In this document: piece after piece, positions 9,207 through 17,139 of the stretch
How positions within the stretch are numbered: position 1 is the first letter of the stretch
Layout of the letters: the number at the start of each line of letters is the position of its first letter
Origin: an uncultured Gammaproteobacteria bacterium
Lineage (GTDB): Bacteria > Pseudomonadota > Gammaproteobacteria > Pseudomonadales > Pseudohongiellaceae
Assembly (NCBI GenBank): GCA_913058135.1
Contig: CAJXPR010000029.1
Location: 1-33,572, forward strand
Direction: 5' to 3'
DNA: 33,572 nt
Program-made: the position numbers and the translations under genes
The notes under the pieces: generated by a model
What the model was told of the DNA's origin: nothing
The model's input: only the letters and a program-made list of their open reading frames with translations
Database searches by the model: none

Positions 9207-11321
9207 ATGAGTTTCCTGAGTCCTCTGTTTCTGTTTGGTCTGTTGGCAGCCGCGATACCGGTCGCCATCCATCTGATCCGTCGCGAGAACCCACCGAAAA
9301 TCATGTTTGGTTCGCTGCGTTTCCTGAAGCAGACGACCAAAAAGCTGATTCTGTTTCAACAGATCCAGCAGTGGCTGTTATTGCTGTTGCGCGCAGCACT
9401 GATCTGCCTGTTGGTGTTCGCGTTCGCCCGGCCATTGTTTTATCAGGGCTCCATAGCGCAGTTGATGGATGCCGAACCACAGTCTACCGTGTTGCTGATT
9501 GACAGTTCACTCAGCATGCAGGTAGGTGACCGGTTTGCCCAGGCAAGACAGCAGGCCCTGCAGACTCTGGATGGTCTGTCCGCCGGAGACGAAGCGGCGG
9601 TGATAAGTTTTGCCGAAGGCACCCTGGCAGCCAGGGAGCTGACCACTGATATCGATAGCCTGCGAACCTTTATCAATAACCTGGCAGACCCTGGTTACGA
9701 ACGTGTGCGCTTTTTTCCTGCGCTGAGGCTGGCAAATGACATGTTGACGCAGTCGCGTCACGAACAGCGCAATATCGTGATGATATCGGATTTTCAGGCC
9801 AGCGGCATGAGTGGCGCGGATGACGAGGGGAATGATGCCGGCTTTATGCTGGCGCCAGGTGTTTCCTTTTCCGGTTTCAGTGTAGGGGAGGAGCGCAGCA
9901 GTAATCTGAGTCTGACTGATGTGCGGTCGCCGCAACAGTTGATGGCCAGCACTGCCAACCCGGTAGAGGAAAACTCCGGGTCGGCGGGTCAAAGCGCAGC
10001 CAGTGGAACACCTTCAGTTGCGACTTCGAACGAACAGCAGGTTCTGGCGCGTGTGCGCAGTACCGGCAGTGTATTGCAGCAACGCGGCGAGATTTCCCTG
10101 TTGATTAACGGACAGCCGCGGGAGCGGCAGCCTTTCGAACTGGGTGATCGCTCGGAAGTGGTGCTGGATCTGCCCCTGATACTGGATGATAGTGGACGTT
10201 ATACCGGCGAGCTGGTGCTGGCCGGGGATAGCTTCGACCTGGACAATCGCTGGTACTTTACTGTGGATGTTATGCCGACGATGCGCATACTGGTGGTTAA
10301 TGGTGATCCGGCGACCGACTGGTATGACGACGAGGCGCACTGGTTTGTTCTGGCCCTGGAAGGCATGGAAAACTCGCCGTTTTCTGTATCCCAGGTGACG
10401 CTGGCGACATTCACCCCGACCGACCTTGAGCAGCATGACGCGGTGGTTTTGCTGAATGCCGGTTCGCTGTCCGGTGCTCAGCAACAGGCGCTGCAGGGAT
10501 TTGTCGCCGATGGTGGCAGTTTGCTGCTGGCGCCGGGCAACCGTGTTGAGCCGAGCGCATTTAATCAACAACTGGCGGAGTTGACGCCGGCGCGGCTGAC
10601 GAGTTCGCAAATTCTGCCCGCAAACGATTATGTTCTGATCGCCGACGTTGATCGTCGCCACCCGGCACTGCGTCCGCTGGATGTCGACTGGAGCGCACGT
10701 TTTCAGGGATACTGGCGAAGTGACCCGGTGGGCGATAGTGCGGTGCTGATGCGATACGATTCCGGTGATCCGCTGCTGGTCGAGCGGTCTGTTGGCGAGG
10801 GCCGGACAATGCTGGTGACATCGTCACTGGACCTGGGCTGGAGCAATTTCCCGCTTCAGGGTCTGTACCTGCCCTTTGTTCATGAAACGTTGACCTACAT
10901 GATTCAGCCTCCGTTGCAGCAGCGCGCCTGGCAGGTTGGTGACATGATTGATCTGACGCCGGCATTCGATGACGGGCGAACGGAGCTGTCAGTGACTGAA
11001 CCAGATGGCACACAGTTGCGCGTCAGCGCTGACAATCCGAGCTATCGGGCGCGTATGCCCGGCTTTCTTCTAACTGAGTCGGGCTTCAATTTTGCCATCA
11101 ATATCGAACCGGAAGCGGCTGAACTGGCGCGGGTAGATGTGACAGTGCTGTATGACCGAATCCTGAATCCGGATACTACGCCTGCTGTCGCCGAGGGTGT
11201 GCGGACAGCCCAACTGATTGCGGAACTGGAGCAGCCGCAACGGGTCTGGTGGTGGATTTTGTTGACGGTGCTGCTGTTGTTCCTGCTGGAGGGCTGGGTA
11301 GCCAATCGAACCTATCGATAA
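9207..11321 (+). CDS. BatA-like vWA membrane protein with amidotransferase-fold domain
   Basis: This 704-residue protein begins with the BatA N-terminal motif: a membrane helix (FLSPLFLFGLLAAAIPVAIH), the segment HLIRRENPPK, and a second helix about 55-75. A vWA domain follows with DSSLSM (D99, S101, S103). A low-complexity Ser/Gly/Ala linker lies near 250-270. An amidotransferase-like domain starts near residue 352 (MRILVVNGDPATDWY), and a final membrane helix lies near 680-698. BatA proteins were linked to aerotolerance in Bacteroides, and the wider family to envelope homeostasis. This version lacks a separate BatB or BatD neighbour. It is the last gene of the operon, and its stop codon lies inside a 14-base direct repeat. 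Confidence 0.9.
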   Translation: MSFLSPLFLFGLLAAAIPVAIHLIRRENPPKIMFGSLRFLKQTTKKLILFQQIQQWLLLLLRAALICLLVFAFARPLFYQGSIAQLMDAEPQSTVLLIDSSLSMQVGDRFAQARQQALQTLDGLSAGDEAAVISFAEGTLAARELTTDIDSLRTFINNLADPGYERVRFFPALRLANDMLTQSRHEQRNIVMISDFQASGMSGADDEGNDAGFMLAPGVSFSGFSVGEERSSNLSLTDVRSPQQLMASTANPVEENSGSAGQSAASGTPSVATSNEQQVLARVRSTGSVLQQRGEISLLINGQPRERQPFELGDRSEVVLDLPLILDDSGRYTGELVLAGDSFDLDNRWYFTVDVMPTMRILVVNGDPATDWYDDEAHWFVLALEGMENSPFSVSQVTLATFTPTDLEQHDAVVLLNAGSLSGAQQQALQGFVADGGSLLLAPGNRVEPSAFNQQLAELTPARLTSSQILPANDYVLIADVDRRHPALRPLDVDWSARFQGYWRSDPVGDSAVLMRYDSGDPLLVERSVGEGRTMLVTSSLDLGWSNFPLQGLYLPFVHETLTYMIQPPLQQRAWQVGDMIDLTPAFDDGRTELSVTEPDGTQLRVSADNPSYRARMPGFLLTESGFNFAINIEPEAAELARVDVTVLYDRILNPDTTPAVAEGVRTAQLIAELEQPQRVWWWILLTVLLLFLLEGWVANRTYR

Positions 11322-11345
11322 AGGCGGAGCGCGATAAAGGCGGAG
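11316..11345 (+). repeat. tandem 14-base direct repeat overlapping a stop codon
   Basis: CGATAAAGGCGGAG occurs at 11316-11329 and again at 11332-11345, identical, with 2 bases between. The first copy contains the TAA stop of the BatA-like gene. It looks like a small local duplication; no function is apparent. Confidence 0.85.
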
Positions 11346-11349
11346 GGGT

Positions 11350-11424
11350 TCAAGGCAGGCACCGGAAAATTATCCCATGTTAGATAGGGGGGAACAGAGA
11401 ATGACGTTCCGCTACCTGCCTTGA
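11350..11424. repeat. inverted-repeat element in convergent intergenic region
   Basis: TCAAGGCAGG at 11350-11359 is the exact reverse complement of CCTGCCTTGA at 11415-11424, giving a 10-bp stem around a 55-base interior. Inside it, GGAAC (11391-11395) can pair with GTTCC (11406-11410). The shape suggests a structured transcript end or a miniature repeat element. I see no coding sequence here. The whole gap from 11322 to 11603 has no credible gene; it holds this element, the 14-base tandem repeat and the hairpins at 11494-11531. Confidence 0.5.
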
Positions 11425-11493
11425 GTGTTCGTGAATTGACCGCCTGATGTCCGTCAACGAGCGGTCTCACAAACTGGTTTTGATACTATCACA

Positions 11494-11531
11494 GGCACTT
11501 TCGTCAAAAAGTGCCAGCAACAATTCGTTGC
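11494..11531. terminator. two adjacent hairpins between convergent operons (possible bidirectional transcript end)
   Basis: GGCACTTT (11494-11501) pairs perfectly with AAAGTGCC (11508-11515) across a 6-base loop. GCAAC (11517-11521) pairs with GTTGC (11527-11531) across a 5-base loop. They lie between the ends of the MoxR operon (+) and the RND operon (-). Neither is followed by a clear T tract on either strand, so intrinsic termination is uncertain. Confidence 0.35.
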
Positions 11532-11603
11532 AAAGCGTTTGGATTGCTGTCACGAACCATTACAAATATGTCCTGAATTCGAACAACTGTTCCATTTTTG
11601 ACC

Positions 11604-14600
11604 TTATGCTTCTACCGGCTCACCCTGCCGGCGGCTGAACAAACGCTTGATCCTGGCCAGACGCTGGCGCAGATGGTCTGGCAGAGCCAGCATGGCCGGC
11701 GTGACGATCAGTGTCAGGATGGTAGCGAATGACAGGCCGAAGACAATGGCATTGGCCAGCTTCACCCATTGCGACGTGATCGGGCCGCCGACTTCAATCT
11801 CCGAGCCAATCAAATCAATTGATACATGCATGGCCAGTGGCAGTAGACCACAACCCGTGGTAAACGTGGTCAGAAATACCGGGCGTAACCGCTGCACGCC
11901 AGTCTGTATGATCACGTCCCGGATATCCCAGTCGACATGTTTGGCGCGCAGATAGTTGAAGGTATCAATAAGAACAATGTTGTTGTTCACGATGATACCG
12001 GCCAGGGCCACGATGCCAACTCCTGTCAGGATCACGCTGAAAGTTTGTCCGGTGGTCAGCAGGCCAAGCAGTACGCCCGCCGTAGACAGCAATACTGACG
12101 ACAGGATCAAAAGCGCTTGATAATAGCTGTTGAACTGGGTCACCAGCAGAATGGCCATCAGCGCCAGCGCCAGGCCAAAGGCGCTGAGCAGGAAGGCAAA
12201 CGATTCGGCCTGTTCCTCATTGGCGCCGCGGAAACGATAATCGATGCCGGGTGCCAGCGGGTTGGCGTCCATCCACTGTTCGACCTCCTGCACGATATTG
12301 CTGGTTACATAGCCGGGGGCAGGGTTGGCGCGTACATAGACAACACGGTTGCCGTCGACGCGCTGAATCGAGCTGACGCCTGGCAGTGCATCACGTGTAA
12401 TAAAGCTGCTGATCGGTACCAGCCCATTGGCGGTGTTGATGCGGATGTTGTCGATCTGCTCTACACCGCGATATTCTTCGGGGTAACGCACGCGGATCTC
12501 GACCTCTTCTTCGCTGTCATCAGGGCGGAAATCGCCCATCCTGACACCATTGGTCAGCAGCTGAATGGCGGTGCCGATTTCAGACATATTCGCACCCGAC
12601 ATGGCTGCGCGCGCACGATCGACAGAGATCTGCCACTCAATACCCGGCACCGGTGTCGTGTCGTCGATATCGATCAGACCCTCGACGTTGTTCTCAAGAT
12701 GCGAGCGTACGCGTCGGGCTTCGGCGATCAGCGTGCGCAGATCCTCGCCGTAGAACTCCATTTGCAGCTCTTTACCCACCGGAGGACCCTGCTCAGGTGT
12801 CGAAATTTCTGCACGCACGCCAGGGATGTCCTGAATGGCCTGCCGATACAATTCCTCAACTTCGAAACCGTTTACGTCGCGATCACGCCGGTCAGTGAAT
12901 TCCAGGAATATGGTGCCCACCAGGTCCGGCGCTGCGCCCATACCACCGCCCATACTGCGACCGGCGCCAGACTGGGAGACGATACTTTTGTAGTAGCCGA
13001 CGTCTTCTATCCGCGACTCAACATCCAGAACGATGTCGCGAATCTCTTCCGGAGAGTAGTTGCCGCGTGCAAATATTTGCACTTGGGTTTGGGCAGGTTC
13101 GACGCTGGTGAAAAACTCAACCCCACGTCCAAAGGCGAGATATGCCCAGATGATGGTGACCAGCGTGATCAGGCTGCCTATTGCGACAATGCCAGGGATG
13201 CGCACGGCAACGCTCAGAATGCGTGCATAAATGCCGACGATGCCGCCCAGTTTTTCTGGCGGTGTCTCTTCGAGTTTGCCAATCTGGTTGCCGCCACCGG
13301 AAGCCATGACGCCGGTTTTGCCGCCAATCAGCGATCCGATGGTGGGCGCAAATACCAGTGCGTAAAGCAGCGAGCCGATCAGCACCGCGAACACTGTCAC
13401 TGGCAGGTAGCCCATGAATTCGCCGGCCACACCAGGCCAGAACATCATCGGCAGGAAAGCCGCCAGCGTGGTACCGGTGGATGCCAGGATCGGCCAGAAC
13501 ATGCGACTGGTGGCTTCCTGGAAGGCATCCTTGCGGTTGTAACCCTCCGCCAGCTTGCGGTCAGCGTACTCCACCATGACGATGGCACCGTCGATGAGCA
13601 TGCCCAGACCCAGCAGCAGGCCGAATATCACCATGAAGTTGTAGGTGAAACCCAGCATCGAAATGATGATGAAGGCGAAGAAAAATGAAAACGGCACGGC
13701 CAGTGCTACCAGGATACCCGAGCGCACACCAACGGCGGCGATCACGACCACCAGCACCAGCACCATGGCGGTTGCCATATTGCCCTGCAGGCCCGAGTTC
13801 TGCTCAATCACCAGCGGAATAGTGTTGTTCAGGTAGGTTATCTCGACAGCCGGCGGTATACGCGAGCGCATGTCCTGTACGATCACGTCAATTTTATCCA
13901 TGGCCTGGATCAGGTTGGCGCCTTTACGTTTCTGCACATCCAGGGAAATGGAGCGATCACCGTTGGCATAGGCGTAGCGCTCGGCGTCCTTGAACGTGCG
14001 GCGTACCTCGGCCAGGTCGCTGAGTACCACGACGCCGTCGGCGTTGGCCGCGATCGGCAACTGGTAAACGTCATTGGCAGTTTCAATCAGGCCCGGTACT
14101 TTGACCGAAAATGCGCCGCTGCCGGTGTTCAGTGTGCCGGCTGGTATCAATCGGTTATTGGTTGTTACAGCCTGAACCAGTTGCTGGTTGGTAATACCAT
14201 AGGTTTCCAGCTTGGATGGATCGACAATGATTTCCAGCAGCTCTTCACGCGCACCAATAGTGTCGGCGGTGAGGATTTCCGGCAGGTTTTCGATCTGTCG
14301 CTGCAGGGTCTGGGCGATACGCAGTAAAACACGTTCATCAACACCTTCACCTCCCAGTGCAATCTGTACCACGGGCACGGTTGCGGCCGACACTTCCTGA
14401 ATCAGCGGCTCCTCGGTATCCTGCGGGAAGCGGGCTTTGGCCCGGTCCAGGGCAGAGCGTATGTCGTTAAGGGCCAGATCGGGATCAAAGCTGACATCAA
14501 ACTCAGTGATGATGGTGGCTGAACCTTCGCTGGAAAACGAACGCAGCTGTGTGATGCCGTCAATATTGTTGAGCTCGATTTCGCTGGGTCGGGCCAGCAG

Positions 14601-14783
14601 CCGCTCTGCATCCTCCGGGGAAATGCCCGGCAACACGATGGTGGTGATAATAACCGGCACCGTCACGTCCGGGTTAAGCTCGACGGGGATGGAGCGATAC
14701 GCTGCCAGGCCTGCCAGAATGATGACAACAAACACGCTGAGCGTGGTTCTGGCGTGTGAAACGGCGGCTTTGATATATGTCAT
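11604..14783 (-). CDS. RND-family efflux permease
   Basis: This 1059-residue inner-membrane protein has the full RND layout: TM1 near 12-30, a porter domain (ELNPDVTVPVIITTIVLPG at about 35-53), TM2-6 from about 335, a second large periplasmic loop, and TM8-12. Such pumps are proton-driven and export drugs, detergents or lipids with an adaptor and an outer-membrane channel. In TM4 the motif reads LIDGAIVMVEY (D398, G399), so one of the two adjacent aspartates known in AcrB is replaced. In TM10 the segment reads GIIVNNNIVLID, where AcrB has its lysine. This suggests a non-AcrB clade with a different proton relay. The gene is co-transcribed with the adaptor, with a 4-base overlap. No outer-membrane factor gene is nearby, so a TolC-type partner is presumably encoded elsewhere. 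Confidence 0.93.
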   Translation of the reverse strand: MTYIKAAVSHARTTLSVFVVIILAGLAAYRSIPVELNPDVTVPVIITTIVLPGISPEDAERLLARPSEIELNNIDGITQLRSFSSEGSATIITEFDVSFDPDLALNDIRSALDRAKARFPQDTEEPLIQEVSAATVPVVQIALGGEGVDERVLLRIAQTLQRQIENLPEILTADTIGAREELLEIIVDPSKLETYGITNQQLVQAVTTNNRLIPAGTLNTGSGAFSVKVPGLIETANDVYQLPIAANADGVVVLSDLAEVRRTFKDAERYAYANGDRSISLDVQKRKGANLIQAMDKIDVIVQDMRSRIPPAVEITYLNNTIPLVIEQNSGLQGNMATAMVLVLVVVIAAVGVRSGILVALAVPFSFFFAFIIISMLGFTYNFMVIFGLLLGLGMLIDGAIVMVEYADRKLAEGYNRKDAFQEATSRMFWPILASTGTTLAAFLPMMFWPGVAGEFMGYLPVTVFAVLIGSLLYALVFAPTIGSLIGGKTGVMASGGGNQIGKLEETPPEKLGGIVGIYARILSVAVRIPGIVAIGSLITLVTIIWAYLAFGRGVEFFTSVEPAQTQVQIFARGNYSPEEIRDIVLDVESRIEDVGYYKSIVSQSGAGRSMGGGMGAAPDLVGTIFLEFTDRRDRDVNGFEVEELYRQAIQDIPGVRAEISTPEQGPPVGKELQMEFYGEDLRTLIAEARRVRSHLENNVEGLIDIDDTTPVPGIEWQISVDRARAAMSGANMSEIGTAIQLLTNGVRMGDFRPDDSEEEVEIRVRYPEEYRGVEQIDNIRINTANGLVPISSFITRDALPGVSSIQRVDGNRVVYVRANPAPGYVTSNIVQEVEQWMDANPLAPGIDYRFRGANEEQAESFAFLLSAFGLALALMAILLVTQFNSYYQALLILSSVLLSTAGVLLGLLTTGQTFSVILTGVGIVALAGIIVNNNIVLIDTFNYLRAKHVDWDIRDVIIQTGVQRLRPVFLTTFTTGCGLLPLAMHVSIDLIGSEIEVGGPITSQWVKLANAIVFGLSFATILTLIVTPAMLALPDHLRQRLARIKRLFSRRQGEPVEA

Positions 14784-15901
14784 AGTTGTGACCAGTCAAA
14801 ATTGACGTTTACGATTTGTCCTTCGAAAACCAGTTCCTGCCCGACCGTGATCAGGATCACTTCATCAGGCAGTCCGGTTACCCAGAAGCCTGACTCGTCT
14901 ATGCGGGTGCTTTCACCCACGATCTGCACACGATGAAACTCGACCTCATTGTCACTGTTCAGGGTTTTGACGCCCATCAGGCCGGCATCATCCAGTGTTA
15001 CCGACGATGGCGGCACCAGGTGTGCACGGATCTGCGCCGCATCGAGCAGAATCTCGGTGCTGATACCCTGGCGGATAGGTATTTGCTGGGGATCGAGGCG
15101 CACTTCGATGCGGTAGCTGCGCGACACCGGGTCAGCCGCTCTGGCCAGATAAGTCAGCTGGCCATTGATCCGCTCGCCGGTCACCATGATGCCGGTGACA
15201 CGGGTGCCAAGTTCAAGTTTGTTGACATCCTGCTCGGGCACTTGCCCGACCAGCAGCATGGGGTCATCATCAAACAGCGATGCGCACTGGCCTCCCATGT
15301 CCATGTAGTCGCCCACTTCGACAGCCCGCGTTTCCACGATGCCAGTGAACGGGGCGCGGATCCGCGTGCGCTCCAGCGCCAGTTCGGCACGTCTTACAGC
15401 GGCAATGGCTGCATCATAGGTGGTTCTGAGTTGGGCCAGGGCCGAGCGGGAAATCAGTTCACGCTGGAACAGGTCTTCGCCGCCCTCAAATTCCAGTCTT
15501 GCCTGTTCCTGACGGCTGATGGCCTCCTGCAGGTCTGTTTCACGGGCATCGACGGCGATTTCGCACAGAATGTCGCCTTTCTCTACGCGGGCGCCGCGGG
15601 CGACCGGTGTGGCAATAACACGACCAGCGGTTTCAGCCCGGATGTCGACCAGGCGGAAAGCCTGGGTTCGGCCTCGCACGCTGACTGTCTGGGTATAGGT
15701 GTCGACGCGCGAGCGGGTCGCACGGACAGTAAAATCAGCCGCCGATGATACCGCCGATCCATCATCGGCGATGGCCGACACTGTCCTGTCCAGGTCGGCG
15801 CTGGCATAGCGCTCATCGCGATCGCCGTCACCTCGGGGGACCAACATCCATGCCGCGATCAGAATGACCAGGCCTATAGCTACCAAATATTGTTTTTTCA
15901 C
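14780..15901 (-). CDS. RND periplasmic adaptor (membrane fusion protein)
   Basis: This 373-residue protein uses a GTG start, supported by GGAG 7 bases upstream. It has an N-terminal membrane anchor or signal (about 5-22). A lipoyl half-motif begins near residue 75 (VRGRTQAFRLVDIRAETAGRVI). An alpha-hairpin region rich in Glu/Arg follows (about 110-165), then the second lipoyl half (TRIRAPFTGIVETRAVEVGDYM) and a beta-barrel domain. This is the HlyD/AcrA architecture. It would bridge the permease encoded directly downstream and an outer-membrane channel. No lipobox cysteine is seen, so it is probably anchored by its N-terminal helix rather than lipidated. Confidence 0.92.
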   Translation of the reverse strand: MKKQYLVAIGLVILIAAWMLVPRGDGDRDERYASADLDRTVSAIADDGSAVSSAADFTVRATRSRVDTYTQTVSVRGRTQAFRLVDIRAETAGRVIATPVARGARVEKGDILCEIAVDARETDLQEAISRQEQARLEFEGGEDLFQRELISRSALAQLRTTYDAAIAAVRRAELALERTRIRAPFTGIVETRAVEVGDYMDMGGQCASLFDDDPMLLVGQVPEQDVNKLELGTRVTGIMVTGERINGQLTYLARAADPVSRSYRIEVRLDPQQIPIRQGISTEILLDAAQIRAHLVPPSSVTLDDAGLMGVKTLNSDNEVEFHRVQIVGESTRIDESGFWVTGLPDEVILITVGQELVFEGQIVNVNFDWSQL

Positions 15902-16187
15902 GACAGGCTCCGCTTGCTGCTAACTGCTTTCAATTGCGTGATGCGTAGTGTATCCAGTGTTTTTGTCAATGCAATGCACGAAGCGGCGACCTGGCGCGCT
16001 TTTTGGTATGCTGGCCGATAGTTGTTGTTATACGAGAGCGGCGCACCCGGCGATCACTTTGTGTCCCGAATGTTGTGGAGAGCATTGCGGCAAACGTTAT
16101 ACCATGTCTCCCGGCCTGCACTGAGTGCCAAAAGTCATGTTTAGATCGCGCCGCGCGATCAACACCCTGAATTTGAAGGAATTGCAG
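15902..16187. promoter_or_regulatory. divergent control region between RND operon and DUF4345 gene
   Basis: This 286-base gap separates divergent genes, so promoters must lie here. On the minus strand a perfect TTGACA is read at 15969-15964, but the best -10 at suitable spacing (TACGCA) is poor. In the leader of the + strand gene, GATCGCG (16144-16150) pairs perfectly with CGCGATC (16154-16160) across a 3-base loop, about 28 bases before the start codon. No gene is seen in the gap. Confidence 0.4.
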
Positions 16188-16589
16188 ATGAATGTACTGG
16201 CTCGGTTGTTCCCCCCGGTTCTGTTGGCATTAAACGGCCTGATCTACCTGGGAATCGGATGGTTGTTCATCTCTGACGTGGCGGGCTGGTTCGACGTGGT
16301 GGGTGTCAATTTGCGCTCGGACATGGGATATACCGAATTAAGGGCAGTATACGGGGGCTTCATGCTTGCCTTCGGCGCATTTCTGCTGGTTTGTGCCTTC
16401 CGCAAGGCGTATGCCTCCGCAGGTGTGTTACTGCTGGTATTTACTTATGCCGGTCTGGTGGCAGTACGCAGCTGGGGTGTGCTGGTGGAGCAGGCGTACA
16501 ATGCCACCGTCCTGCAGATTTACATCAGTGAATGGCTGGCGCTGGTGTTGAGCATTGCGGCATGGTTTTGCCTGAAACGCAGTAACTGA
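16188..16589 (+). CDS. DUF4345 family small membrane protein
   Basis: The ATG at 16188 is chosen because AAGGAATT lies at the right distance upstream and the first membrane helix starts directly after it. An upstream in-frame GTG at 16125 would add a polar leader. The product has 133 residues and four predicted membrane helices (about 7-27, 51-73, 78-99 and 112-130). The segment YTELRAVYGGFMLAFGAFLL resembles the DUF4345 family, whose function is unknown. It stands alone on this strand between two minus-strand operons, with its own terminator-like hairpin at the end. Confidence 0.75.
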   Translation: MNVLARLFPPVLLALNGLIYLGIGWLFISDVAGWFDVVGVNLRSDMGYTELRAVYGGFMLAFGAFLLVCAFRKAYASAGVLLLVFTYAGLVAVRSWGVLVEQAYNATVLQIYISEWLALVLSIAAWFCLKRSN

Positions 16590-16601
16590 GTTCGCAGTCA
16601 C

Positions 16602-17138
16602 CTAGCCGGCAACCGGTTTTTTCTGCAGTTTGCGCTGCAGTGTCCGGCGGTGCATGTTCAGCTGACGGGCGGTTTCCGAGATATTGCCATCATTTTCCTT
16701 GAGCACTTTCTGAATATGTTCCCACTCCAGCCGTCGCACTGACATCGGCTGCTGGATGGACAGAGCTGCCTGGTCACCAGCAGCTGTTGCCGTTAATGCA
16801 TTGAGTATGTCATTGGCATCGGCGGGTTTGGCCAGGTAGTTGTCGGCCCCCAGTTTGATGGCTTCCACGGCGGTGGCGATACTGGCATAACCGGTCAGCA
16901 TCAGGATGGGACTGTCGGGCTGTTTCTGCTTCAGCAGTGGGATCAGTGTCAGTGATGAATGACCCGCCAGGTTCAGATCGACAATGGCATAGTCATGATT
17001 GTAGCGGGCAATCGCAAGCCGCGCAGCGTCCAGGTCGCCGGCATGTACCACAGCAAAATTGCGGCGCTCCAGCGCCCGTGCCATGACCTGGGCGAAGACG
17101 GCGTCATCTTCGATCAGCAATATCAGTTTCTTGTCCAT
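16602..17138 (-). CDS. RegA/PrrA/RoxR/ActR-type response regulator
   Basis: The product is 178 residues from the ATG at 17138, or 181 from a GTG at 17147 that overlaps the kinase stop; the ATG is preferred for its codon and GAG-containing leader. The receiver domain has the acidic pair EDD near the N-terminus, the phospho-acceptor Asp in AIVDLNL, a switch Thr in LTGY and the conserved Lys in AKPAD. A short linker leads to a Fis-type helix-turn-helix ending NMHRRTLQRKLQKK, the hallmark of the RegA family. These regulators control respiration, redox balance and sometimes cyanide or nitrogen metabolism. It is the second gene of an operon with its cognate kinase. Confidence 0.92.
   Translation of the reverse strand: MDKKLILLIEDDAVFAQVMARALERRNFAVVHAGDLDAARLAIARYNHDYAIVDLNLAGHSSLTLIPLLKQKQPDSPILMLTGYASIATAVEAIKLGADNYLAKPADANDILNALTATAAGDQAALSIQQPMSVRRLEWEHIQKVLKENDGNISETARQLNMHRRTLQRKLQKKPVAG
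16604..16622 (+). terminator. rho-independent terminator for the DUF4345 gene, inside the opposing coding region
   Basis: CCGG (16606-16609) and CCGG (16613-16616) pair across a CAA loop, extended outward by G-T and A-T pairs, and the hairpin is followed by a run of T to 16622. It lies 15 bases after the DUF4345 stop and is formed by the last codons of the convergent response regulator. Confidence 0.5.
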
Positions 17139-17139
17139 A

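Noticed and set aside
11581-11598. GAAC-AACT-GTTC hairpin followed by CATTTTT
   Set aside because: A four-base stem is too weak to call as a terminator.
11447-11638. 63-codon frame in the convergent intergenic region
   Set aside because: No ribosome-binding site, overlaps hairpins and the end of the RND gene, and has no protein-like features.
12117-13688. Long open frame (523 codons) on the + strand
   Set aside because: It lies entirely opposite the RND permease gene; its composition is His/Gln/Asp-rich as expected for an antisense frame, and it has no domain.
14933-15748. 271-codon + strand frame
   Set aside because: Antisense to the RND adaptor, with no ribosome-binding site or recognisable motif.
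15964-15969. Perfect TTGACA on the minus strand before the RND operon
   Set aside because: No matching -10 at 16-18 bases, so not listed as a defined promoter.
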